NCBI GenBank assembly: GCA_023053685.1
Contig: JALIGW010000032.1
Location: forward strand, 6,743,456 to 6,807,455
Origin: Diadophis punctatus similis
Lineage: Eukaryota; Chordata; Lepidosauria; Squamata; Dipsadidae
Length of the DNA: 64,000 nt
Direction of reading: 5' to 3'
Made by a program: the position numbers and the translations under genes. Below, one piece after another: positions 26,346 to 37,329 of the stretch; positions within the stretch are counted from its first letter, which is position 1, and the number at the start of each line of letters is the position of its first letter. The notes under the pieces were generated by a model. It had not been told where the DNA came from and did no database searches. It saw nothing but the letters and a program-made list of their open reading frames with translations.

Positions 26346-27180
26346 TCTTTATTGGCCAAGTGTGATTGGACACACAAGGAATTTGTCTTGGTGCATATGC
26401 TCTCAGTGTACATAAAAGAAAAGATACGTTCGTCTAGAATCATGAGGTACAACACTTAATGATAGTCCGGGTACAAATAAGCAATCAAATCATACTAGGA
26501 ACCAGTCAATAAAAATCATAAGGATACAAGCAACAAAGTTACAGTCATACAGTATTTAGTGGGAGGAGATGGGTGATTGGAATGATGAGAAGATTAATAG
26601 TAGTGCAGAATGTCAAGGTTCCAAATAGTACTCAAGCAGAAATCAGAGTCCAAGGCAATCAGTAAAATAGTTTGACAGTGTTGAGGGAATTATTTGTTTA
26701 GCAGAGTGATGGCGTTCGGGGAAAAACTCTTCTTGTGTCTAGTTGTCTAGGTGTGCAGTGCTCTATAGCGTCATTTTGAGGGTAGGAGTTGAAACAATTT
26801 ATGTCCAGGATGCAAGGTGTCAGTCAATATTTTCACGGCCCTCTTTTTGACTCATGCAGTGTACAGGTCCTCAATGGAAGGCAGGTTGGTAGCAATTGTT
26901 TTTTCTGCAGGTCTGATTATCCTCTGAAGTCTGTGTCTGTCTTGTTGGGTTGCAGAACCGAACCAGACAGTTATAGAGGTGCAGATGACAGACTCAATGA
27001 TTCCTCTGTAGAACTGTATCAGCAGCTCCTTGGGCAGTTTGAGCTTCCTGAGTTGGCGCAGATTATCTGGCTTTGAGATGGAGGAGACAATGGGAGTATT
27101 TGCCCAGGGATAAGGAAGGCAGCAACCATTGTCCAGGTGCAAGTTGGCTCATGTTTGGTAGAGAACCACAGAGATGACCT
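26346..27180 (-). mobile_element. L3/CR1 (Snake1-like) LINE 3' end
   Basis: Read on the minus strand, the segment gives LKLPKELLIQFYRGIIESVI, CTSITVWFGSATQQDRHRLQ and NLPSIEDLYTA, then after a frameshift KRAVKILTDTLHPGHKLF and SFSPNAITLLN. This is the C-terminal reverse-transcriptase region of L3/L2-type LINEs. The 3' UTR contains TTCCTTGTGTGTCCAATCAC and TTGGCCAATAAAGAATTC and then enters the AGAAT array. The 5' limit is approximate and the copy is truncated and broken. Confidence 0.85.
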
Positions 27181-27708
27181 TGGAGAAGGTAAGAAGGCCC
27201 AGCAGCAAAACACGGATCGAGTCCAGGAAGGGAGGGGGCATCGGAGGGAACTAAGCAGCTCTCTTTAAAACAAGGGGGGGGGAAGGGGGAGGAAAACACT
27301 GTCTGGCTTCCCGGGTTCTGTTTCTGGATCCCAGATCAAAAGGCAGAGTCCCAGGATTTCTGAGCAGCCTCTTCCTGGCCTGCCCCTCCCCCCTTGAAGG
27401 ACTGACCTGTTCCTGCAGGTGGGAGGCCAGAGGCTGCCTGCACAGAGACCCCCACTGAAAGGGGGGGCTTAGATGTAATCTGCTTTGAACAATCTCTGAC
27501 TGACTTTTGAAAGCAAAGGCACCGAGTGGAATTCCACCTTCCTTAATAAACCTAAATAATGCCAGAGAAAGGTGCCTTGCATTCTGCCACTCCGTCACGT
27601 GGCATGAAGGTTCCTCCCCAGCTCCAATCTAGCCACTTTCAAACCTTGCTTGGAGGGTGGGGGGGCTTTCTGCCAGAAGCATTGCTGGAGGGACAAGAGG
27701 ATCCAGGC

Positions 27709-28063
27709 CAGTGGTGGGTTCCTGCCGGAGCTGTCCGGTGCGTAGCTCCGGTAGGGAGCGGCCGATTGCGCAATTTGCACGCGACCGCTCCAGAGCCGTC
27801 TTCGCCGGTCCGTCGTGTGCGTCACTATCTTTTTGTGAGAATTTTGGGGCAATTTTGCTTCTGCGCATGCGCGGAAGCAAAATCGCACTGAAATGTCACG
27901 CACATGCGCGTCCCCTCGCAAGATTTCGGCGAGATTTTGCTTCCGCACATGCGCAGAAGCAAAATCGTGCAAGGGGGCGCATGCACATAGCAAGCGAGTG
28001 CCCCCCTGAAACGTGGAGATGCGCGCGCAGCAAACCAGAATCGGTAAGTGAGCAACTCGCCCG
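27709..28063. mobile_element. Interspersed repeat with two internal palindromes
   Basis: Begins CAGTGGTGGGTTCCTGCCGG and is bracketed by the 8-bp direct repeat ATCCAGGC (27701-27708 and 28064-28071). It has two near-palindromes, TTTTGCTTCTGCGCATGCGC at about 27852 and TTTTGCTTCCGCACATGCGC at about 27933, each closing with AGAAGCAAAA or GGAAGCAAAA. No terminal inverted repeat is visible. A relative in opposite orientation ends at 56609. Confidence 0.65.
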
Positions 28064-28257
28064 ATCCAGGCCCAAAGGACCCTCCGGAGTTGCCAGTCAC
28101 TGCCAGGAACATCTTGACTGATTTTGTGCCATGTGCCTGGAGCCCAGCAGGGGGCAGCATCCCCTCCCTTTGAGCAGCTGGAGCTCCTGGCTGGGGTGAC
28201 CCTCTTGGGGCCCTTGACCTGGTGCAGCCAAAGCAGCCAGGGGGTCTGTTTAAATTC

Positions 28258-28800
28258 AATCAATCAGAATAGAGCTGGAAGGGACCTTGGAGGTCTTCTA
28301 GTCCAACTCAAGCAGGAGACCATATATCATTCCAGATAAATGTGTGTCCAGTCTCTTCTTGAAAACCTCCATTGATGGAGCACCCACAACCTCTGAAGAC
28401 AACTTCCCTTCCACTGGCTAATTGTCCTCACTGTCAGGAAGTTTCTCCTTAGTTCCAGGTTGCTTCTCTCTTTGGTTAGTTTCCATCCATTGCTTCTTGT
28501 CCTGCTTTCTGGTGCTTTGGAGAATAGGTTGACCCCCTCTTCTTTGTGGGAGTCCCTCAACTACTGGAAGACTGCTATCATGCCCCCCCAGCCCTTCTTT
28601 TCTCCAGACTAGCCAAACCCAAATCCTGCAAGCATTCTTCATATGTTTTAGTCTCCAGGCCTTTAATTATCTTAGTTGCTCTTCTTTGCACTTTTTCCAA
28701 AGTCTCAACATCTTTTTTGTAATGTGGTGACCAAAAGTGGATGCAGTGTGCAAGGTGCGGCCTTACCAAGGCTTTACAGAGTGGTACTGATTCTTCACGT
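28258..28800 (-). mobile_element. CR1 LINE 3' fragment
   Basis: Minus strand: [56 protein letters not shown], a decayed central part, then the CR1 3' UTR ending GACTAGAAGACCTCCAAGGT. It is the C-terminal CR1 ORF2 region with frameshifts. Confidence 0.88.
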
Positions 28801-30100
28801 GTAATCAGTGTAATGCTCCATTATTGAGGATTGACCCACTGTCTCTGCTGGAAGTTGGTTTCATGATCTTTGGTCAGAGCCCTGCTCGTGGCCCCTCCCC
28901 CCACCCCCAAAGGGTCCTCGGCTCTGCTTCCCAAGCAGTTTGAGCAGAGACCATTGATGGACGTTCACCCTGGACAAAGGCCGGCTGGGGCTGCCCTGAG
29001 CACAGCTGCTGTGTCCAAGCCGGGGCTGCTGGAAAGAGTCTGGCTGAGCCGCTCCATTGGGAAGCCGTGGCCGCCTTTCCCTTCTTTTTCTTGGAGGGCT
29101 GTAGGAAGACCCTCACCTTTGGGGTTCTCCGAGGAGACTGGCTGGAGGTCTAATTTAACCCTATCATCCCCTTAAGGTTGTCTGACTGGACCGAGGACAA
29201 TTCTAGGGGTTGTTCAGTGACCCACTGAAGCCCTGGGCCCCAGAGGAGCGGCTTCAGGTGAATGAGGGCATGGAGACCTGACCAGGGTTATTTGCAGTGC
29301 CTGTCCGGAGGATGACCGGCACCAAAGCTGCCTTTTTAACCAAGCCATCGCACCTGGAGCGGAGGTTTTCACTGAGCCACCTCTACATTATTGATTAGCC
29401 GAGGGATATTTTCTTTCATCTTGTGCTTCAACTTACCCTTCGGCCTAATTTCATTTTATTCTGACATCTGATCTCACTTTGATCCGCCTCATTTTTAAAA
29501 AGAAACTTCCTGAAGTTCGAAATTGCCACACGGAAGACAAGTTGTTCAATCGACTGTATGAAGACAGGGACCTCAAAAATGTATACCTGGAGGGAAACTG
29601 AAGGAGACAGTCCTTCTGCTCCTTGACCCCAGAAACCTGAAGCCAAGAAGCTGAATTTGACCTAGATGAACGTCTGGTGGTCCTTCCAAGCCAGGATGTG
29701 GGGGCAGCGGGGGGGGGAATACTTGACACCCCTTGTTTCTAGAGGCTCCTCTTTCTGCCCCGCTTCCCGTTCAGCTGCAGGAGTTTCGGTTCCTGTCCCT
29801 TGTAGTGGCGTAGGGGAGGGCTACACTTGGGGAAACAGCCAGTGCTGACCTTACAGGTAGTATCTATAAGGTAACCTAAGACAGCGGAAAGAAAGAGGAT
29901 CCATCAGGCCAACAGTTGCTGATGTTCCAATTTTCTCTGAAGATGGATAGGAGAAAGCAGAGCCCCCCTCCCGTCCACAAGAGGGGGGTGGGGTGGGGGC
30001 CAAGACCCGGGAAGACAGAAAGACCCAACCTCCCACACCCGCATTGCAACCTCGTGGTTTACGCTGCCTGGAGCACCCGGAACTTCAACCGATGGTTCAG
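28801..30100. other. Intergenic, nothing recognised
   Basis: Mixed unique sequence between a CR1 fragment and a MITE. No open frame resembles a known domain and no clear repeat boundary is visible. Confidence 0.5.
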
Positions 30101-30102
30101 TA

Positions 30103-30478
30103 CAGGCAGTCCTCAACTTACAACTGTTCATTTAGTGACCGTTTGGAGTTACAGCAGCATTGAAAGAAGTGACTTATGACCGCTTTCCACACCTACGACC
30201 GTTGCAACATCCACACGGTCACGTGATCAAAATTCTTTGGCTTGGCCAATGACTCGTATTTATGACAGTCGCCGTGTCTCGGGGTTATGTGGTTCCCTTT
30301 TATGACCTTCTGACAAGCAAAGTCCATGGAGAAGCCGTATTCCCTTAACAACCGCAGTGATTCACTTAACAACTGTGGCAAGAAAGGACATCGAATGGGG
30401 CAAAATTCACTTAACAACTGTCTCGCTCATCAACAGAAATATTGGGCTCAATTGTGGTCATAGGTTGAGGACCACCTG
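30103..30478. mobile_element. MITE with TA target site, copy 1
   Basis: Starts CAGGCAGTCCTCAACTTAC and ends TAGGTTGAGGACCACCTG, flanked on both sides by TA. The ends are imperfect inverted repeats of about 20 bp. The TA target suggests a Tc1/mariner-type non-autonomous element. The interior repeats TTCACTTAACAACTG. Confidence 0.75.
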
Positions 30479-30630
30479 TACAAATGTCTAAGACCCCCCC
30501 AGCACCTTCCGAATAGGTGTGGGGGCCCTCTTTGTTTCTTCTTGGCTTCGGGGTTTTTGCCAGCAGGCTGTTGCCTTGGAAAGGAACGGCTACGCCGGAC
30601 ATCCTGGCTTGTATGGGACTGAAGGGTGTT

Positions 30631-31018
30631 CAGGTAGTCCTCAAGTTACAATTGTGATGGAGCCTGTGGTAACTCATGATGGCATTAAACTGGTCAGTCC
30701 TGTGTCCAGCCCGATTGTATGTCCTTTTTGGGGGCAGCTGATAAGCAAATGCCATGATCCAATGGGTCACTATGGGTGCGGTTTTGCTGAAAACCGGAAG
30801 CAAATGCTGGGCTTTGGGAAAACAATCATAGAAGTGTGGTGGTGTGATTGCAGGGGACTTTGCCAATAGCCATAAATGCAACCTGGTTGCTGAGCAGCCA
30901 AAATGTGGCCATTTGATTGTAGGGGGGAGGTGGCCACCAGACCAAATCCAGACCCTTAAGGTTTATTGAGGCTTCAAATGGTCACTGAGCAACAGGTTGT
31001 AAGTCGAGGACTACCTGT
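30631..31018. mobile_element. MITE of same family, copy 2
   Basis: Starts CAGGTAGTCCTCAAGTTAC and ends GTAAGTCGAGGACTACCTG, followed by TA; the left flank is TT. It shares termini with copy 1, but its interior is more diverged, and it lies only 152 bp away. Confidence 0.7.
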
Positions 31019-31129
31019 ACTTGATAAAATTCTGCTTTGGTTGCACTTGTGAAACTTGTTAAAACAGACTGGAACTTCCCCTACTGGGCCTGCGGTACGT
31101 TGCACAGGTATGACCAAGCACAGGTATGA

Positions 31130-31455
31130 CCAAGCTCGACTTTCTCACTCTGCCCCAAAGAAGAGGAGGGGGTCAACTTATTCTCCAAAGCCCCTGAAGG
31201 CAGGACAAGAAGCAACGGGTGGAAACCAATCAAGGAGAGAAGCAACCTGGAACTAAGGAGGAATTTCCTGACAGTTAGAACAATCAACCAGTGGAACGAC
31301 TTGTCTTCAGAAGTTGTGGGTGCTCCATCACTGGAGGTTTTTAAGAGGAGACTGGGCAGCCCCTTGTCTGAAATGGTATGGGGTCTCCCGCTTGAGCAGA
31401 GGGTTGGACTAGAAGGTCTCCAAGGTCCCTTCCAACTCTGGAAGGTTATTCTGTG
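31130..31455 (+). mobile_element. CR1 LINE 3' end
   Basis: Carries the standard CR1 C-terminus: a frame with NGWKPIKERSNLELRRNFLT, INQWNDLSSEVVGAPSLEVF and KRRLGSPLSEMV, then GGTTGGACTAGAAGGTCTCC and CAAGGTCCCTTCCAACTCTG. It is 5'-truncated. Confidence 0.88.
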
Positions 31456-32871
31456 TGTAATCTTACTACTAATAACTGAGCCTTGATTGACAACGGGCAC
31501 AATAGGCAGCCATGGTCAATATTTATGGCTCATCAGGTGATGACAGAGACATGGAAGGCAAACTATGGAAAGTGTGAATTAACCAATAAAATTAAATGCT
31601 TGAGTTGGCATTAAAGAATATTGGGGGAGGGTCATGAATCCTTTGGTATTTTGTTTTATTTTATTTAGCAATTTAACCTGCATGCAGATGATGTCAGCTA
31701 AGAATCTGGATTATTTGTAAAAAATGCTAAACCATCAGAAACAAGAAGAAGAAGGGGGGGGGGTCTGCTGGGGGTGGGGGGAATGGGAAGGGTATGGCAG
31801 GGGAAACGTGAGTGAAGTTGAACAGTCAGAACGGGCTGAGCTGGTAAGTTGGGCACATGAAGGACAAGGTGGTTGCACTGAGAGACCAAGATTTTAGGAG
31901 GGGAGGGGTTTCAAGAAAGGAGGGCAGCTACGTTACGGGTGGGGAGATGACGTGGAAGGAGGGATCGACCGATTGCAGGCTAGTTATGGAGAAACATCAT
32001 GGCTGCTTTATTGACCCCTTCGGTTTCCACAGCTGCCCACTTCTCCAGGAGCGGCACTGAGGTAACACTGCAATGAGGCAAGGGGAGGGGGGCTGCCACC
32101 GCCACTGAATCTAAGTCAGAAGGTGGTTAAAGGGGGAACGCAAAACCGCCCCTCTTGTCCCACTGGACCAGCAGGTGGGAAGATGGGGAGCCTTGGGAGG
32201 AACCCAAAGAGGGCAAGCCCCAGAAAGAAATGTGGGACAGGGAGGGGTGGGTGGCGCAAAGGAGGGTGCCTGAAGCTGCCAGAGCAGACCTTCTTCTCAT
32301 CTCCATATTCCTTTATGGCCCTCCGGTTGCTCCTCAGGATTGGAGCGGGGGGGGGGGCAGAGTCTCCCTGGCAAAGGCAGCCTTTCCAAACATCCAGGGC
32401 CTCAACCAGCACCTTGGATCGCACTAAGGGACACACTGGCGATCAGGGCAGCCCTGGCTGGGAGGAGTCTGGTCCAAGGCTGCATATGGCCCCTGTCTTC
32501 TTGCACCAGCCGAAATGCCCGGGTGCTTTTCAAGGACAGCCCCCTGTGGAGTGACTCCTAATGATCTAGTAATGAGATGGCCAGGATGTAAGCGACTTTC
32601 CTCAGTGCCTCCAGCACCAGATCAAGTTGCAAATGGGGTCGGGATGCCAGGGTCCCTAGGCTGCAACTCTCCTGCCCCTGAAGGAACACTCCGCCTGGGG
32701 ACCCCTCCCTCATTCCCTGGATTCTGTCCTGGTGGGCTCCAGCTCAGAGCTATTTCCTTGGGGACCTCACAAGGTCTTCTGCTCCACCCCTCCCAAGGAT
32801 GGACATCTGGTTGACCTTCAGCCATTGCAGTAAGGGCAAGTAGACCCATTTCTCCATTGTTGGTGCCACAG
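31456..32871. other. Intergenic, nothing recognised
   Basis: GC-rich sequence with G homopolymers at 31756 and 32347. I see no supported gene, RNA or repeat. Confidence 0.5.
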
Positions 32872-33295
32872 AGCAGGATGATAAAGGGTCTGGAAAATAA
32901 AACATACAAAGAGCGGTTGCAGGAACTGAGCTTGGCCAGTCTAGTGAAGAGAAGGACCAGGGATGACATGATAGCAGTGTTCCAATACTTGAGGGGATGC
33001 CACAGAGAGGAGGGGGTCAGGCTGTTCTCTATAGCACCAGAAAGCCAAACAAGGAATAATGGATGGAAGCTGACCAAGGAGAGATTCAACCTGGAAGTGA
33101 GGAGAAACTTTCTGACGGTGAGAGCGATCAACCAGTGGAACAGCTTGCCAGCGGAGGTTGTGAGAGCCCCAACACTTGCAACCTTCAAGGGGAGACTGGA
33201 CTGCCATCTGTCTCAAATGGTGTAGGAACTCCTGCTTGAGCAGGGGGTTGGACTAGATGACCTACAAGGTCCCTTCCAACTCTAATAATAAATCT
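32872..33295 (+). mobile_element. CR1 LINE 3' end with intact C-terminal frame
   Basis: One open frame reads LENKTYKERLQELSLASLVK, RRTRDDMIAVFQYLRG, NLEVRRNFLTVRAINQWNSL and PAEVVRAPTLATFKGRLD, then the CR1 3' UTR and an AATAATAAA tail. The frame is unbroken over more than 110 codons, so this is a fairly young copy. Confidence 0.9.
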
Positions 33296-34195
33296 AAAAA
33301 AAATCTAAGAGCAGAGTGTGGGTGCATGCTTTCTTGGGCCGGTTTGAGCAGGTCACGCATGTTCATCTTCTGCCAGTGTGTTTCATTGCCCACTTCATGC
33401 CCTGGAGCTGCTCAGAGGAGCAGGGGGCGGCCTGGGACTGGCAGGTGAGGATCTGCCACTCAGAGCAACCCTAACTCTGTATTCCAGAGGTTGAGGGCGT
33501 TCATCAAAGCTGGCCTCCTGGGTTGCTGGGAAACTCCCTGGGCACCACCTGGGCACATCTAGATACATGGGATGCCTGGCAGCTGAATCACTCTCCTCTC
33601 TGCAGAGCTAGTGGCTACACTTAATTCGCCTGGTTGTGAACCAGTAATCTGTCCCCAGCAGTCTCATCTGCTCCCAGGTAAACATGGTGCGAGTGGAGCC
33701 ACCAACGGCCCGGACAAGCGATTGCTTGTGGTGGGTCTCTGCTGCCTCAAACCCCAGAAAGGTCTCCTGGGGGCCTTTGGAGATAGGCACCCCCTGCCCA
33801 TAATCCACCGTGCTGACTGAGGTCATGTAACCTCACCTGGGATTTGTCTGAGCCTGTGGAAACCAAGGGGGCAGATAACATCCGACTGTGGCGTGAACAT
33901 CACTCCCCAAGGTTGAGATCCGCATCTCTCCTCTGAGAAGAGCACAGGGCTGGATTTGAGAAGGGATGGGAACAGGATCGGTCTCTCTGGGGGATGAGCT
34001 TTTCTGGGGTTTTCTGAGTCCATCAGCCAGGACCACTTGCAGGGATTGGTACCTGGAAGTCCCAATTCAGGGTGGCTCAATTCTACTCAGTCATTGAGGG
34101 AGCAGCCAGTTGGCCTTTGAGGTTCCCACAAGGGGATCGTATGGCCGATGCTGGGTTGATCTGCTTTGTTCCCGGTGTTTTTAAATCTTCATTTT
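33296..34195. other. Intergenic, nothing recognised
   Basis: Unique-looking sequence between the CR1 copy and the hAT transposon. No coding or RNA feature could be supported. Confidence 0.5.
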
Positions 34196-34203
34196 GTCTA
34201 GAT

Positions 34204-37009
34204 CAGGGGTGTCAAACATACGGCCCCCAAGGAGGTTCGATCAGGCCCGCAGGATAATTTGAAAGTGGAAAAAATGCATAAAAGACATGGAATTAATATT
34301 TTTAATTCGCTGCAATTCATGGATTATCCGCTAAGGGGCGCACTCTTTCCATCAGAGTAGAAGACAAGCCGCATCACTGAGACAGACTGAAAACAGCAGA
34401 CGGTATCAGTGCGCCATCTGCTGCTTGTTACGACGTTGTTTATACCTTGGTCTCTATTTCTCCGCTACACCCTCATTAGCCAAAATGTCGTTATCCAAAC
34501 GGAGAAAAGTAGATAAGGAGTGTAGAATTTTCAAAGAAAAATGGACCACGTCCTATTTATTTACAGAGATGCACGGAAAACCTTCGTGCTTGGTGTGTTT
34601 GCAACAAGTTTCGGTATTGAAGGAATATAATATTCGACGCCACTACGAGACTCATCACAGTGAAAAATATGACGGCTTGCAAGGACAACTGAGAAGAGAT
34701 AAGATTAACGAATTGCTGGCGGGTCTGAGGAAACAGCAGTCAACTTTCATCCAGAGCCGAGAAGTCAGTGAAGCAGCGGTAAAAGCCAGCTACCTAATTG
34801 CTAGCGAAATAGCATTAGCATCGAAGCCGTATTCCGACGGTGACTTTGTTAAACGATGCATGATGAAAGCGGCTGAACTTGTATGTCCCGAGAAGCGACA
34901 AGCTTTTGCCAATATTAGCCTGACGAGGAATACTATAGCAGAGAGGATTTCGGAACTATCGGCAGATTTAGACAGTCAATTGAAACAGAGAGTCAAGTCA
35001 TTTATTGCATTTTCCGTGGCAATTGACGAGAGCACTGACATCACAGACGTGGCCCAACTGGCCATATTTATTCGAGGAGTTGATGAGACATTGACTGTTA
35101 CTGAAGAGTTTCTTGAGTTGGTGCCAATGATGGACACTACAACAGCCGAGGACATTTTCGGCTCTGTCGTTGCTGCATTGGACAGAGTTGGAGTGGACTG
35201 GTCCCGCGCTGTCAGCCTGGCTGCAGACGGCGCGCCATCCATGGTCGGAAAGAAAGCAGGTGTCGCGACAAAGTTCAAAGACAAAGTACAAGCCCTTAAT
35301 GGAGGAGATCGTTTCTGGACATTTCACTGTATTTTGCACCAGGAGGCATTGTGTTGCAAGTCGCTGAAAATGGACCACGTCATGGAGGTGGTTGTTTGCA
35401 CTGTAAATTTCATCCAGTCCAGAGGTCTGAACCATCGTCAGTTTGACAAACTTCTCAGCGACAGCAACATTACCCACAGCCTGCCATACCACACTGAAGT
35501 GAGATGGTTAAGCCGAGGCGCTGTGCTGAGGCATTTCTTTGATCTACGAGAGGAAATCGGACAGTTCATGGAGAAAAAAGGAAAACCGGTGTTGGAATTA
35601 CAATCTCAAAAATGGCTACGGGACCTTGCATTCTTGGTTGATATTACTGAACACTTGAACAATCTGAACAAAATGTTGCAAGGCCGCAAAAAAGTTGTCA
35701 CACAGTTTTCTGACAACATACATGCATTTAAGTTGAAGCTGACTTTGTGGGAGATGCAACTGGCAAATGGCAACCCTGCTCATTTCCCCTGTCTGAGAGA
35801 TGTGTGTGTGACCAGACCTGATGCGGACATGAAACGGTACAAAGACAAAATTGCAGGACTACTGCGGGAGTTTGAGAAACGTTTTCAGGTATTTGGTGAA
35901 CTTGAGACAGAATTTTCAGTTTTTCGCTCACCTTTCACAGTTAAAGCTTCTGATCTGCCGGTCGAAATTCAGCTAGAAATAATTGATTTGCAGTGTGATG
36001 CAGATTTGAAGGGCAAATTTGCCTCTGTAGGTCTGGACAGATTTTATCAGTATCTACTACCAGGGTACCCCAAATTAACAGCCCTGGCTGCTAAAATTTT
36101 GTGCATGTTTGGGACAACCTACCTTTGTGAACAAATCTTCTCAGTGATGAATATCAATAAAACAAAAATGCGTTCAAGGCTCACAAACAAGCACTTAAAT
36201 GACATTCTGAAAGTGACAGCTAGTCAGGACATGACACCTGGTGTTGATGCACTTGTACAGGCCAAAAGATGCCAAGTTTCAGGAACAAATACAAGTCCAG
36301 ACTAGACTAACACCTTTAAAATGCTGCCTTAGATACTGTTTGCATTGAAAGAATACAGCTCTGTGAAGATGAATCCTTACTGTGGTGATTTAAAAAATGT
36401 GCACTTTAATGTTAGTCAGCAGCTTCAAAATAAAAGTTGTGTGATGGAATTCTACTGTTCATACAACTCCATAAATTTTTAGTATGTATTGTATGTGTAT
36501 GTATGTTTCATGTATGAAGTTTACAGATTTACAGGACAGGCGAACACTTTCTTCATTACACATTTAAAATCACTCTCCTTAGTTTGTAAGGTGTGCAGGG
36601 ATTACATTTAGATTTTATATGCGTATGTGTAAGTGGTTTAAAAATTCCTTTCTTTAAAAGTCTCATTTAATCTTAAAGTGCATTACTATATTTTTCAGTA
36701 CCAATTAAAGTTTTGTGCCTTTGTACAATCAGTGGGATCTGTTGCAATGCATATTTGTGAATGATAAAAGTAAATTGCACATTTGTCTAAGGAAATATGA
36801 GGTGTTTTATGAAATGTTTTGTAAAAGGATAGTTTATTAAATTTCAATATTTTCCTAATGTTCTTGTGCTTCTTTACACCAAAACAAAGAAAAGACATGA
36901 TATTTTAATTATTTATAGCAGAGTATGGTATAATTTTAATGGTCCGGCCCACTTGACATCTCCCTAGGCCGTATGTGGCCCACGATGAGAAATGAGTTTG
37001 ACACCCCTG
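34204..37009 (+). mobile_element. Complete autonomous-type hAT transposon
   Basis: The 2806-bp element starts CAGGGGTGTCAAACATACGG and ends with the inverse CGTATG...GTTTGACACCCCTG, giving a 14-bp perfect terminal inverted repeat plus further subterminal similarity. A perfect 8-bp target duplication, GTCTAGAT, sits at 34196-34203 and 37010-37017. It contains one uninterrupted transposase frame, followed by about 650 bp of AT-rich noncoding sequence. It lies 0.9 kb upstream of the TESK1 start codon. Confidence 0.95.
34485..36305 (+). CDS. hAT transposase (GTF2IRD2/Charlie-like), open frame
   Basis: A DNA-cutting transposase of the hAT superfamily, similar to the transposase-derived part of GTF2IRD2-like proteins. 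The frame is open from 34425. I chose the ATG at 34485 (MSLSKRRKVDKECR, A at -3), giving 606 aa, rather than the upstream ATG in a less typical leader. Near residues 20-60 a BED-type zinc finger shows CLVC with later H residues (NIRRHYETHH). The catalytic core shows AIDESTDITD (first Asp), LAADGAPSMVG (second Asp) and HCILHQEALCCK (the CxxH motif). The C-terminal dimerisation block is CEQIFSVMNINKTKMRSRL followed by TNKHL and supplies the conserved Glu. No stop or frameshift interrupts it. Whether it is expressed cannot be judged here. Confidence 0.93.
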   Translation: MSLSKRRKVDKECRIFKEKWTTSYLFTEMHGKPSCLVCLQQVSVLKEYNIRRHYETHHSEKYDGLQGQLRRDKINELLAGLRKQQSTFIQSREVSEAAVKASYLIASEIALASKPYSDGDFVKRCMMKAAELVCPEKRQAFANISLTRNTIAERISELSADLDSQLKQRVKSFIAFSVAIDESTDITDVAQLAIFIRGVDETLTVTEEFLELVPMMDTTTAEDIFGSVVAALDRVGVDWSRAVSLAADGAPSMVGKKAGVATKFKDKVQALNGGDRFWTFHCILHQEALCCKSLKMDHVMEVVVCTVNFIQSRGLNHRQFDKLLSDSNITHSLPYHTEVRWLSRGAVLRHFFDLREEIGQFMEKKGKPVLELQSQKWLRDLAFLVDITEHLNNLNKMLQGRKKVVTQFSDNIHAFKLKLTLWEMQLANGNPAHFPCLRDVCVTRPDADMKRYKDKIAGLLREFEKRFQVFGELETEFSVFRSPFTVKASDLPVEIQLEIIDLQCDADLKGKFASVGLDRFYQYLLPGYPKLTALAAKILCMFGTTYLCEQIFSVMNINKTKMRSRLTNKHLNDILKVTASQDMTPGVDALVQAKRCQVSGTNTSPD

Positions 37010-37329
37010 GTCTAGATTGTACATGGCCTCAGAGCTCTGGCCAAGCAGTTAAATGAAAAATAGTACAAAATAAAGTCATAAAAATGAGGGCAAGAGCCCC
37101 CTTGCTCCCACATTTGGCCCTCCGGCATGGAACCGCCACGATTTCCCATCAGCACACCTGGAGAGGTGAGTTCCACAGGTGAACAAACACACCTGCTCCA
37201 GGGGCAGCTGTGTGGAAGAACCATATGCAGAAGCAGCTTTGCTCTGCCTACAACATCTGGGAAAAAGCAGCAGGGACGCAGCCGCTCCATTAACGGGGCA
37301 GCAGCCAGGCAGATGTTGCGATCCTTATG

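Noticed and set aside
27709..28063. Classification as a hAT MITE on the basis of its 8-bp direct repeat
   Set aside because: No inverted termini, and the octamer lacks the central TA seen at the other hAT copies here; left as unclassified.
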